DNA from: Bradyrhizobium sacchari
GTDB taxonomy: Bacteria; Pseudomonadota; Alphaproteobacteria; Rhizobiales; Xanthobacteraceae
Direction: 5' to 3'
Assembly: GCF_002068095.1 (NCBI RefSeq)
Contig: NZ_LWIG01000001.1
Location: 122,065-182,535 of the forward strand
Length of the DNA: 60,471 bases
Made by a program: the position numbers and the translations under genes. Under the pieces are notes generated by a model. It did not search any database, was not told where the DNA came from, and saw only the letters and a list, made by a program, of their open reading frames with translations. Of this stretch, positions 1 to 7,928 are shown in pieces. The first letter of the stretch is position 1; each line of letters starts with the position of its first letter.

Positions 1-3000
1 TCGGCGGTGTTCACGATCAGGTCGCTGGTCACGTCGAGTTCGCCGCCGCTCACCTGGATCAGCGCGTGATTGGTAATGCTGTGCGGCGTCGCCGGATCGA
101 TCGTCAGCATGCCGCCGGTGACGGTGATCGTGCCGGTATTGGTGATGTCGGCATTGTTGATCGCGCTGATGCCGGTCGATTCCAGCGTCCCCACGATCGT
201 CACCGTCCCGCCGTCGATGACTGCACCGACGAGATCGAGCGTCGAACTGGAAGCGACCGAAACCGCGCCGGTGCCGTTGGTCACCGTCGTCGAGATCAGC
301 TTCAGCGTGCTGCCGTTGATCGCGGCCAGCGTGCCGGTGTTGGTGACGGCCTCGTGGTCGATGTCGAGTTCGCCGCCATTGGCCTGAAGCGTACCCGCAT
401 TGGCGATGCTGGCCGAGGTCAGGGTGGTCAGCGTCAGCAGGCCGCCAAGCGCCTCGATCAGGCCGTTGTTGGTAATGGACGCGTCGGTGATCGTGGTTGC
501 GCCCGACGAATCCAGCGTGCCCTGGACGGTGAATGCGCCGCCGGTCAGACCCGCACCGTTCAGCGTCAGTTGCTTGCTTGCATCGACCTTGACAGTGCCG
601 TGATTGGCAATCGCGGTGCCCGCAACGGTGGCGTCGCCGAACGTCAGCGTGATGCCGCTCTCGACCGTGACGGCGCCAGTGTTCAGTGTCGCCCCGCCGT
701 CGATCCTGCCGGCGCCGGTGACATCGATCGTGCCGGCGCCGTTGATGGCGCCGCCGCTGATCGTGGCGTCGGCAAGCGTCAGCGCGGCGTTACCGTCGAC
801 GATGACATTGCCGGTCGAGTTGTCGACCGTCGAGCCCTGATCGATCGCCAGCGCGCCGTTGGCCAGCACCTCGATGGTGCCGGCATTGATGATGGTCTCG
901 TCGCTCAGCGCATTGCCGGCACCGCTGACCTTGAAGACGGCATTGTTGTTCAGGATGCCGCCGCCCAGGACGGCACCGCCGGTGAGGTCGATCTCGCCGT
1001 TGCCAGTGATTGTGCCGGCGCCGTTGAGACCGAAAATGGGGCCGCCTTCGCCCTCGCCGTTGCCAGTGCCGATAACAACGCCCGCCCCGGCGATCGTCGC
1101 GTTGTGGACGACCAGCTTGCCGCCGGCATCGACGGTGATGTGGCCCGCGTTGGTGACGTCGGAGCCCTGGTCGATGGTCAGCCAGCCATTCGCCAGCACC
1201 TTGATCGTGCCGCTCGACGTGTTGGAAACGGTCTCGTGGGCGAACTCGGCGGTGCCCTTGACGTTGACCGTGCCGGAATTGTTCAGCGTGCCGTACTCGA
1301 CCAGGCTGACGCCGTCGAGCTCCAGCGTGCCGAGAATGGTGACCGTGCCACCGTCCACAGTCGTGCCGCCGACGATCAGCGTCGTGCCGGCGTCGGCCTT
1401 CAGCGTGCCGCCGGCATTGTGGATTCCGGCCAGCGTCGTCAGCGTGCCGCCGAACAGCTCGAGCGTCCCGGAATTGGTGATCGTGGTGCCAGCAGCGAAA
1501 TCGCCGCCGCCGGCCAGCTTCAGATAGCCGGCATTGGTGAGCACGCTGGTGCCCAGGATCTCGGTCTTGCCGCCGACCGACATCGTGCCGGTCGCGGCGT
1601 TGGTGAGGATCGAGTCGGCGCTCATGTTGAGCGCGCCCGATATCGTCAGCGAGCTCAGATTGAGCAGCTTCGGCGGCGGGCCGCCGAAATCGTTCATCGT
1701 CACCGACTTGGCAAAGGCAGCCGCATCGATCGTCGCCGGATAGGATGGCGTCAGGCCGTGCAGCTGGTCGGTGATGACAATGACGTCGTCATTGATGGTC
1801 GGAACCGTGCCGGTTGCCCAGTTCGCGGCGTCCTTCCAGAAGCCACCGGACGGAGCGCCGGGCTTCTCGGTCGCGATCCACACCACGGCGGGCGCGTCAG
1901 TACCGGTGATCGTGACGGTGATGGTCTGTTGCGCGGTCGCGCCTTGCGCGTCCCTGACCGTCACGGTGTAGGTCAGCGTCAGCACTTCGCCGGCGGGAAT
2001 GAAGTCGGCGAGATAGACCGGAAGATCGGCCAGCGACCAGTTGATGGTGCCGGTGCCGTCGCCGGTGCTGTCGGCGCCCGACGCGATCGCCACCGACATC
2101 GCGCTCTGGAAGGCGGCGAGCGGGCCCGGCGGAACCGTGCTGCCGTCAGGCAGGCTCGCGCTCGTCAGCGCGACGGATACCGTGTGCGTGTCCGTCAGAT
2201 CCACATCGGTGAAGTTCAGCGTGCCCGAGGTCGGCACGTGGCTGATGAGCGGACCGCCCGGCACGCTGGTGCCGCCTTCGAAGGTGATGGTCGGAACGCT
2301 GGTGGTGATCACCGGCTTGTCGTTGGTGCCCGTGATCGTGATGGTGATCGGGATGAGGGTGGATTCAGCGTTGACCGCGAAATTGTTGTTGACGCGGACC
2401 ATGTAGGTCAGCGTCAACGTTTCGCCGGCCGCGAGAAAGTCGAAGACGTGATCGGGGACCGTGTAGGTCCAGACCGCGGAGCCGTTGTTGTTGTTGCCGC
2501 CGTCGGCGGCGACGCTGATCTGGACCTGCGTCGCCGCGATGTCCTGCTTCTGCAGCGCGCTGAGGGAGCCGGTGACGTCCTGCTGGCCGGCATTCTTGTA
2601 GACGTAGTTCGGGGCGTCGCCGAGGCTCACGCTCACCGTCGGCAGGTCGCCCAGGTTCTGGTCGACGAAGGTGATCCGGCCGGAGATCGTATCGGAATGC
2701 GTGGTGTCGCCGGTCGTGTCCGCGCGCTCGGTCAGCGCGAACGCCGTCGTCACATTGCCGTTGAGGTCGAGGCTGCGCGAATCCGGCGCGCCAGGAATGC
2801 GGTTGCTGGTCGACGGGGAATGGCCCGGCCCCTGCTGCTGCGGCTGATTGACGTTCGTGAAGGTCGCGGTCGCGGTGGCGCCGGTGTCCGTCTTGATCAC
2901 GACAATGTTGCCGGTCTGCGTGATCGTATCGGTGAAGTTCGTGGTCAGCTTGGTGTTGGTGTTGTTGTCGGTGAACTTCAGCGTGAACACGTCCGTGATC

Positions 3001-3920
3001 AGCTTCTGAACGTCCGGCGACATCAGCGCGTTCGTGATCGAGACGTTGCCGCCGCTGATCTGGATCATCTGGCCGGCCTGGTTGACCGTCGCGATCGGCA
3101 GCAGCGTGACCTTGTCGAACAGGATGTAGGAGCCCGTCGTGCCGTTCGGCTCGACCAGCACCTGGAAGCTCGCCTGCGGCTGCGGGTCGCCGCCGCCGGC
3201 GGGAACGACGAAATTGATCTGGGTCAGCACCGCGGTGCCACGGATGCCCATGGTGGCGACCGGCGTGTCGATCTTCATGTCGCCGTGCTTGGCGGTCTCG
3301 CCGGCGACGAAGGTGATGGTGCCCGCAACCAGGCTCAGCAGCGAGGAATTGTTCGACCCATTGGGGTCGTAGACCATCTCGTTCAGCACCATCCGCGCAT
3401 TGGAGGACAGGCCGAACACGGTGCCGTCGATGAAGGTGATGCCAATCGTCGAATCCGCGCCGGTCGAGACCACGTCGCCCTTCTCGACGTTGTCGCCATT
3501 GTTGAGAATGACCGAAACGCCATTCCGGATCGCGGTCGCGCTGCCGGAGAGCTTGGTGACGTGACCGATGACCTGGGCCGCAGCATTGCCCGGCGCGGCC
3601 TGAGCAACCTGGACGTGCCCCGTCAGCGCGTTGACAACTTCGCCGGTGAGGTGGGCGCCATCGGACGAGGCGAGTGCGGCCCGCTTGTCGCCCCTGAAAT
3701 AATCGTGAACGACGAAATCGCGCCCGTCATGGGACAGCACGAGGTCGAGACCTGCCCGCTTGAATTCGCCGTTGAAGATCAGGTTCGGGTCGGGAACAAC
3801 GACAGCCCCGTCGGGCACGTGGCCGTGCGCCTTGGCGGTAAAGGAATCGACATAGCCGGACGAGTGGGAACCCTCGCCGTGGAAGGGAATCGCGGCGTCA
3901 AATTTGCCAGCGTAGTTCAA
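1..3920 (-). CDS. Large FecR/VCBS-domain secreted surface (adhesin-like) protein, 3' end outside the window
   Basis: The minus strand stays open from about 3970 to the window edge, giving at least 1306 codons with no stop. Residues 140-235 form a FecR-like domain (GDNVEKGDVVSTG, then DTPVATMGIRGTAVL). Around residues 330-680 are two VCBS/cadherin-like modules ending in ITGTND-type strands, then a FWKDAANWATGTVP segment. From about residue 740 onward there are many degenerate repeats of the NNSGTL / TNAGTI type, as in beta-helical passengers. There is no cleavable N-terminal signal peptide, which fits type I secretion with a C-terminal signal (not seen here). An in-frame TAG lies upstream and no ATG follows it; I chose TTG at 3920 because the peptide starting NYAGKFDAAIPFHGEG looks like a conserved N-terminus. 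Start confidence is moderate, and no good ribosome site is visible. Its divergent neighbour is a LapG-like protease, so a surface adhesin is the best inference. Confidence 0.8.
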   Translation of the reverse strand, partial: MNYAGKFDAAIPFHGEGSHSSGYVDSFTAKAHGHVPDGAVVVPDPNLIFNGEFKRAGLDLVLSHDGRDFVVHDYFRGDKRAALASSDGAHLTGEVVNALTGHVQVAQAAPGNAAAQVIGHVTKLSGSATAIRNGVSVILNNGDNVEKGDVVSTGADSTIGITFIDGTVFGLSSNARMVLNEMVYDPNGSNNSSLLSLVAGTITFVAGETAKHGDMKIDTPVATMGIRGTAVLTQINFVVPAGGGDPQPQASFQVLVEPNGTTGSYILFDKVTLLPIATVNQAGQMIQISGGNVSITNALMSPDVQKLITDVFTLKFTDNNTNTKLTTNFTDTITQTGNIVVIKTDTGATATATFTNVNQPQQQGPGHSPSTSNRIPGAPDSRSLDLNGNVTTAFALTERADTTGDTTHSDTISGRITFVDQNLGDLPTVSVSLGDAPNYVYKNAGQQDVTGSLSALQKQDIAATQVQISVAADGGNNNNGSAVWTYTVPDHVFDFLAAGETLTLTYMVRVNNNFAVNAESTLIPITITITGTNDKPVITTSVPTITFEGGTSVPGGPLISHVPTSGTLNFTDVDLTDTHTVSVALTSASLPDGSTVPPGPLAAFQSAMSVAIASGADSTGDGTGTINWSLADLPVYLADFIPAGEVLTLTYTVTVRDAQGATAQQTITVTITGTDAPAVVWIATEKPGAPSGGFWKDAANWATGTVPTINDDVIVITDQLHGLTPSYPATIDAAAFAKSVTMNDFGGPPPKLLNLSSLTISGALNMSADSILTNAATGTMSVGGKTEILGTSVLTNAGYLKLAGGGDFAAGTTITNSGTLELFGGTLTTLAGIHNAGGTLKADAGTTLIVGGTTVDGGTVTILGTLELDGVSLVEYGTLNNSGTVNVKGTAEFAHETVSNTSSGTIKVLANGWLTIDQGSDVTNAGHITVDAGGKLVVHNATIAGAGVVIGTGNGEGEGGPIFGLNGAGTITGNGEIDLTGGAVLGGGILNNNAVFKVSGAGNALSDETIINAGTIEVLANGALAIDQGSTVDNSTGNVIVDGNAALTLADATISGGAINGAGTIDVTGAGRIDGGATLNTGAVTVESGITLTFGDATVAGTAIANHGTVKVDASKQLTLNGAGLTGGAFTVQGTLDSSGATTITDASITNNGLIEALGGLLTLTTLTSASIANAGTLQANGGELDIDHEAVTNTGTLAAINGSTLKLISTTVTNGTGAVSVASSSTLDLVGAVIDGGTVTIVGTLESTGISAINNADITNTGTITVTGGMLTIDPATPHSITNHALIQVSGGELDVTSDLIVNTA

Positions 3921-4541
3921 CGGGGCACCGTAAAAGGGGTTAATAATTATGTAAGTATGGACCGGCTAAGCTTGCTTAGCATTACCAAGTCCTTAGCGAA
4001 ACCATCTATTGCTTGTGTGATTTCGCATCACTTGGCTCTAGAGACGCTCGGGAAACCGCGCTTCCTGCAAGAAGACGAAGTAATACTTGCAGTATTCTGA
4101 AGTCGAACTTGGCTTTTTTGCGAACATTTCCAATCATCCCAAGTAACCATCCGTATAGATCGGACAGCGGACACTTACGTCATCTTTTCAGCGGGGTTCC
4201 CCGCGGCATCCTGCGGCAAATACGGAGCTAAATCTGTGACCTAACTAACAGACCCCGTGAAATCGCGGGCTCGTTAGCCATACGACAGAGAATCGGCGCC
4301 ATCACAACCAAAGATTGCAATCGATTCCTTTTCGCCGCCGCGGGATACCTCCTAGCTCCCGATTCGTAAAATTTTACGCAATTTGGGCGGGCTTGTTTCA
4401 GCCTGTCCCACGGTTTTGGGCCCCCAGCCGGCCGCGTTAAGCTGAACAAAACGGCCCGTCTCGCACTATCTCCGCGAAAGCAACAAAGCCCGGCACGTCG
4501 AGGTCGATGCAGACCAAGGCGAAGCCGGAAGGGGATGTCAG
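3921..4541. promoter_or_regulatory. 620-base divergent intergenic region between adhesin and LapG-like protease
   Basis: This is the longest gene-free stretch in the window and is noticeably richer in A+T than its neighbours. I see no convincing gene in it. It holds a perfect 16-base palindrome at 3965-3980 and a spaced inverted repeat (CTGCAAG, 14-base gap, CTTGCAG) at 4065-4092. It must carry the promoters of both flanking genes. A usable Shine-Dalgarno (AAGGGG) precedes the protease start; none is clear before the adhesin start. Confidence 0.55.
3965..3980. repeat. Perfect palindrome upstream of the adhesin gene
   Basis: The two 7-base arms GCTAAGC and GCTTAGC are separated by TT. The site lies 45-60 bases upstream of the inferred TTG start of the adhesin gene, in a position suited to an operator. 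There is no T-tract, so it is unlikely to be a terminator. Function is inferred from location only. Confidence 0.4.
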
Positions 4542-5273
4542 ATGGAGACCGCTGCTCGCTCGCGCGCCTGGCGCGCAATCCTTGTCCTGTGCGGACTGGT
4601 CCTGTTCGGGTCGGCCGCCGAGCTTCGCGCCGGCACGCTGCTGTCGCCGGGCGCCGGTGCGCTCGTGCGTAAATCCGCCGAGCCGTTCGGTGTGTTTGCC
4701 TTCGCCATCTCGTCCGGCAACCTCCAGCAGAAATGGTCCGCGCTGAAGTCCAGGCTCGACGACGACATGGTGCAGCTCGCGCTGTGCGACGGCGACCGCG
4801 ACAATTGCGCCTCGCCCGCGGCCCTCAAGCTGCTCGCCATCGTCGACCAGGCCCGCATCCGCGACGGCCGCGCGCGATTGGGCGAGACCAACCGCGCCAT
4901 CAATCTTGCCATCCACGCCGCCCATGACGGCAGCGACGACGTCTGGAGCTCGCCGCTTGCGACCTTCGCGCGCGGCGCTGGCGATTGCGAGGATTATGCC
5001 ATCGCCAAGATGGCCGCGCTGCGGCTTGCCGGCGTCGCCGCCGAAGACCTCCGCATCGTCGTGGTGCGTGACGTCAGGGCCGGCGAAGACCACGCAATTG
5101 CCGCAGCAAAGCTCGACGGCCGCTGGCTGATGCTGGACAACCGCCGCATGGCGATGGTCGAGGACGACGCGGCACGCAGCTACCAGCCGCTGTTCGTGCT
5201 CTACCAGTCGGCCGTGATGAAATATGTCGACGAGCCGGCGCGGCTGTCGATGGCATCCGCCGAGGCGCATTGA
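4542..5273 (+). CDS. LapG-like transglutaminase-type cysteine protease (BTLCP family)
   Basis: A protein of 243 residues with an N-terminal signal-like segment (residues 11-30), so probably periplasmic. The catalytic triad of the bacterial transglutaminase-like cysteine proteinase family is readable: Cys149 in GAGDCEDYAIAK, His184 in GEDHAIAA and Asp199 in WLMLDNRR. The length and the GDCEDY signature match the LapG group, whose known members cleave giant surface adhesins near their N-terminus in response to cyclic-di-GMP through LapD. No LapD-like GGDEF/EAL protein is in the window. The start at 4542 has AAGGGG seven bases upstream. It is divergent from the FecR/VCBS surface protein, its likely substrate by genomic context (inference). 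Family assignment is solid; substrate is not shown. Confidence 0.85.
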   Translation: METAARSRAWRAILVLCGLVLFGSAAELRAGTLLSPGAGALVRKSAEPFGVFAFAISSGNLQQKWSALKSRLDDDMVQLALCDGDRDNCASPAALKLLAIVDQARIRDGRARLGETNRAINLAIHAAHDGSDDVWSSPLATFARGAGDCEDYAIAKMAALRLAGVAAEDLRIVVVRDVRAGEDHAIAAAKLDGRWLMLDNRRMAMVEDDAARSYQPLFVLYQSAVMKYVDEPARLSMASAEAH

Positions 5274-5350
5274 TCCTCACGCACCACAAACCCATTCCAC
5301 CGCGCGATCCGAACCGCTAGCATGGCGCCTTCCATGCGGGGGCGACTGGA

Positions 5351-6463
5351 ATGCGGTTCATCGTGCTGATTGTGCTTGCGCTAACGGCGCTCGCGGCACC
5401 CGCGTCCGCGCAAACCGACCGCGCCGTCGCTGATAGCCTGCCGTTGTTCGCGAAGAACAATTGCCAGCGGATTCGCGACCCCGGCAATCAATTGTTCTGC
5501 GGTGACGCCGGGCTTGCCGCCGCCGCCGAGAAGCTGAGCACAGCAATCGAGGCCCGGCTCGCCCGCCTGCCCGATCGGCTGCCCGCCATCGAGGAGAACG
5601 CGATCTGGGCCCGCCAGCGCAATCTCGGTTGCGGCATCGTCGGCCAGACCGCGATCCGCGCCGACGAGTTCGACCGGGTGAAGGCGTGCCTGCTCAAGGT
5701 GACCGAGGAACGCGCAGCGATCCTGCGCGATCCTGATTTCGACTGTCTGGCCGCCAACACCGCCGCGGGCGCGGTGATCTGCGCGGACCCGGCGCTGGCG
5801 CTCGCCGAAACGGAGCTCAATGGCCAGGTGCTCGGCCTGATCGGCAAGCTGGACCCGACCGCTGCGCGCTTTGCCTTCGCCGAATACGGGAGGTGGACGC
5901 GAGAGCGCGACCGCAAGTGCAATCTGGTCGGCAAGGAGAACGTGCCGCTGCAAGAGCTCGAATCTGCGGAAGATTGTCTCGCCGAGTACCTCACGCGCAA
6001 GACCGAGGAGATCCGTGCCGCCAAAGGCGATCCGAAAAGGGTGTTCGGTCGTCAGATCGCGGCCCACTCGCCCGACACCGACGCCGTCGATTTCTGCGCC
6101 GCGCGGATCCACGCCGCCAATTCGTGCGGCAACTTCCTCCGCATCAACCGCGTCTACGCCGTCGATAGCCAGGTGACCGACCAGGAGGCGCAGGTCACGG
6201 GCGAGATCGAGATGGTGGTGCTGGCGCCCTTCACCACCTGCAGCAAGGTTGCCTCCAGCTGCACCGGCACCTGCTGGGACCCGCGAACGGGGCGTCCGCA
6301 ACCGGGCGCCGGCAGCAAAGAGCGTTCCGGCGAGGCCTTCAACGTCACGCGCCGGCTGAGGATCCAGCGAACTTTTGCTTTCGTGAAAGCCGCCGATGGC
6401 TGGCGTTGCCGGGAGGACGAACTGGCGCCCGTGAATTCGGGTAACGCGGCCGGAGGATCTTAG
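5351..6463 (+). CDS. Secreted LprI-like (DUF1311) domain protein
   Basis: A 370-residue protein with a clear Sec signal peptide (MRFIVLIVLALTALAAPASA, cleaved before QTD). The mature part contains two or more Cys-rich helical segments of the LprI/DUF1311 type (CQRIRDPGNQLFCGD, later WARQRNLGC, then RDPDFDCLAANTA with WTRERDRKC). It also has a C-terminal beta-rich part with SSCTGTCWD. The LprI family is named for a mycobacterial lysozyme inhibitor, but most members are uncharacterised. Even numbers of cysteines suggest disulfides in the periplasm. It follows the LapG-like gene by 77 bases on the same strand and may be cotranscribed. Role unknown; envelope protein is the safe call. Confidence 0.7.
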   Translation: MRFIVLIVLALTALAAPASAQTDRAVADSLPLFAKNNCQRIRDPGNQLFCGDAGLAAAAEKLSTAIEARLARLPDRLPAIEENAIWARQRNLGCGIVGQTAIRADEFDRVKACLLKVTEERAAILRDPDFDCLAANTAAGAVICADPALALAETELNGQVLGLIGKLDPTAARFAFAEYGRWTRERDRKCNLVGKENVPLQELESAEDCLAEYLTRKTEEIRAAKGDPKRVFGRQIAAHSPDTDAVDFCAARIHAANSCGNFLRINRVYAVDSQVTDQEAQVTGEIEMVVLAPFTTCSKVASSCTGTCWDPRTGRPQPGAGSKERSGEAFNVTRRLRIQRTFAFVKAADGWRCREDELAPVNSGNAAGGS

Positions 6464-6466
6464 GGC

Positions 6467-6615
6467 TCGTCTTCCTTCTCCCTGCGGGAGAAGGTGGCGC
6501 GAAGCGCCGGATGACGGGTTCCCCCACACGCAAGACTGTTCGTGAGGATGGAGACCCCTCACCCGGCTTCGCTCTCGCCAAGCACCCTCTCCCGCAAGGG
6601 GAGAGGGTGCAGGGT
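6467..6615. repeat. Intergenic palindromic repeat with GC-rich hairpin
   Basis: The convergent gap contains a hairpin at 6582-6610 with arms GCACCCTCTCC and GGAGAGGGTGC and a 7-base loop, and a second imperfect CCTTCTCCCTGCGGGAGAAGG hairpin near 6472-6493. Very similar CCCTCTCC...GGAGAGGG units occur at 27230 and 33606-33755. It probably doubles as a factor-independent stop for the two converging genes, though it lacks a strong U-tract. Confidence 0.6.
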
Positions 6616-6631
6616 CATCGCGGCGGAGAGA

Positions 6632-7831
6632 TCAAAACATCAGATTGTCCTTGACCAGAACCCAGCGGCCGCCCTTGACCTGCTGCACCTGGGTGATGGT
6701 GTTGGCGAGGTGGTCGGTCTTGGAGAACTTGGTCGGCGGCGAGTTGAAGATGTCGAGGAATTTCTCGCCCGATTCGAGCGCATCCAGCATCTTCTGTCCC
6801 GTGAGATCCTTGCCCGCCTTGTTCGCGTAGAATGCAAACGTCATCACCGCGTTGTAGCCGATGATGGCCTGGGTGTTGGCGTCGGTGTTGAACATCTTCT
6901 TGTAGTTGACGAGCCAGTCCTTGACCTTGCCTTTCGCGGTGTCCTCATACGGGATCTCGAAGCCCGATGCCGAATAGAGGCCTTCGACCGCGTCCTTGCC
7001 GAGCATGGGCACTTCCATCACGTTGACGGGCGTCGCGCCGAGGAAGGTGACGTCCCAGCCGAGCTTCTTGGCCTCGGTCATGGCGCCGATGGGCTCACGC
7101 AGCACCGCGCCGAGCACGACGAGATCGCAGCCGTCGGACTTCATTTTGGCGATCTGCGCGCTGAAATCGGAAGCGCCGCGCTTGTAGCTCGTGATCGAGG
7201 CCGGCTGCACCTTCATGACGGTGAGCTGCTGGTTGAAGCCGTCGAGCACGTTCTTACCGTACTCGTCGTCCTGGTGCATGATGCAGGGCTTCTTGAAGTT
7301 CTTCCATTCCATCATGTATTTCAGCGCTGCCCGCGTGCTTTCGACATAGGGCAAGAGGTTGTTGAACTTCAGCCGCTCCTGCGGCTTGGCCGGGTCGAAC
7401 TTGAAGGTGAACTCGGCCGCCGTCAGCGGGAAGAGCTGCAGCACGCCGGCATCGAGCAGGATATCCTGCGCGGCGAGCACCGTGGGCGATCCCATCGGCC
7501 CCACCATCGCGAAGATCTTGTCGCGCTCGATCAGCTTCTGGGACGCCAGCACGGCCTTCTTCGGATCGTAGCCGCTGTCTTCGACCACGAGCCGGATCTT
7601 GCGGCCGTTGATACCGCCGGCGGCGTTGATCTCCTCGACCGCCATCTTCATGCCGTTGGAGACCGGCACGCCCCAGCCCTTGATCGGACCCGACAGGTCC
7701 TGATGGGTGCCGAGGACGATCTCGGTTGCCGAGATGCCTTCATTGGTAACCTTGGTCTGCGCTGCGGCCGGCAGATGCGTGAGCATCACGGCGCTCACAG
7801 CAAGGCCGAACGCGCTGAACGATTTCGACAT
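6632..7831 (-). CDS. Branched-chain amino acid-type ABC transporter substrate-binding protein (LivK family)
   Basis: A 399-residue periplasmic binding protein of the type I (Leu/Ile/Val) fold. The start at 7831 has GGAGAGGAG upstream and opens a signal peptide (MSKSFSAFG... to PAAAQ). The mature protein begins with the family's TEIVLGTHQDLSGPIKGWG, followed by EINAAGGINGRKIRLVVEDSGYDP and VGPMGSPTVLA, the usual ligand-pocket framework. It is the last gene of a minus-strand cluster carrying LivHMGF permease and ATPases plus an acyl-CoA ligase. Proteins of this subgroup often bind aromatic or aliphatic acids rather than amino acids; the neighbouring ligase supports that, but the ligand is not readable from sequence. 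Confidence 0.9.
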   Translation of the reverse strand: MSKSFSAFGLAVSAVMLTHLPAAAQTKVTNEGISATEIVLGTHQDLSGPIKGWGVPVSNGMKMAVEEINAAGGINGRKIRLVVEDSGYDPKKAVLASQKLIERDKIFAMVGPMGSPTVLAAQDILLDAGVLQLFPLTAAEFTFKFDPAKPQERLKFNNLLPYVESTRAALKYMMEWKNFKKPCIMHQDDEYGKNVLDGFNQQLTVMKVQPASITSYKRGASDFSAQIAKMKSDGCDLVVLGAVLREPIGAMTEAKKLGWDVTFLGATPVNVMEVPMLGKDAVEGLYSASGFEIPYEDTAKGKVKDWLVNYKKMFNTDANTQAIIGYNAVMTFAFYANKAGKDLTGQKMLDALESGEKFLDIFNSPPTKFSKTDHLANTITQVQQVKGGRWVLVKDNLMF

Positions 7832-7928
7832 CGACGTCTCCTCTCCATAAGGCCCATGTTGCACGAAGGGCGGGGCCATCGCTCCTTCGCTTCTCGTCTG
7901 CGCATGCCTCCTTTCGGGCACGCGCGAT

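Noticed and set aside
66..4100. A 1344-codon open frame on the plus strand, rich in Arg, Asp and Gly
   Set aside because: It is the antisense shadow of the minus-strand adhesin gene: its composition is low-complexity and biased, while the minus strand reads as FecR and VCBS modules.
4013..4231. A 72-codon open frame inside the adhesin-protease gap
   Set aside because: It has no ribosome site and no protein-like pattern, and it crosses the inverted repeats; regarded as non-coding.
6467..6615. Repeated hairpins as a possible CRISPR array
   Set aside because: The units are not regularly spaced and are scattered singly over the window; they are intergenic palindromes.
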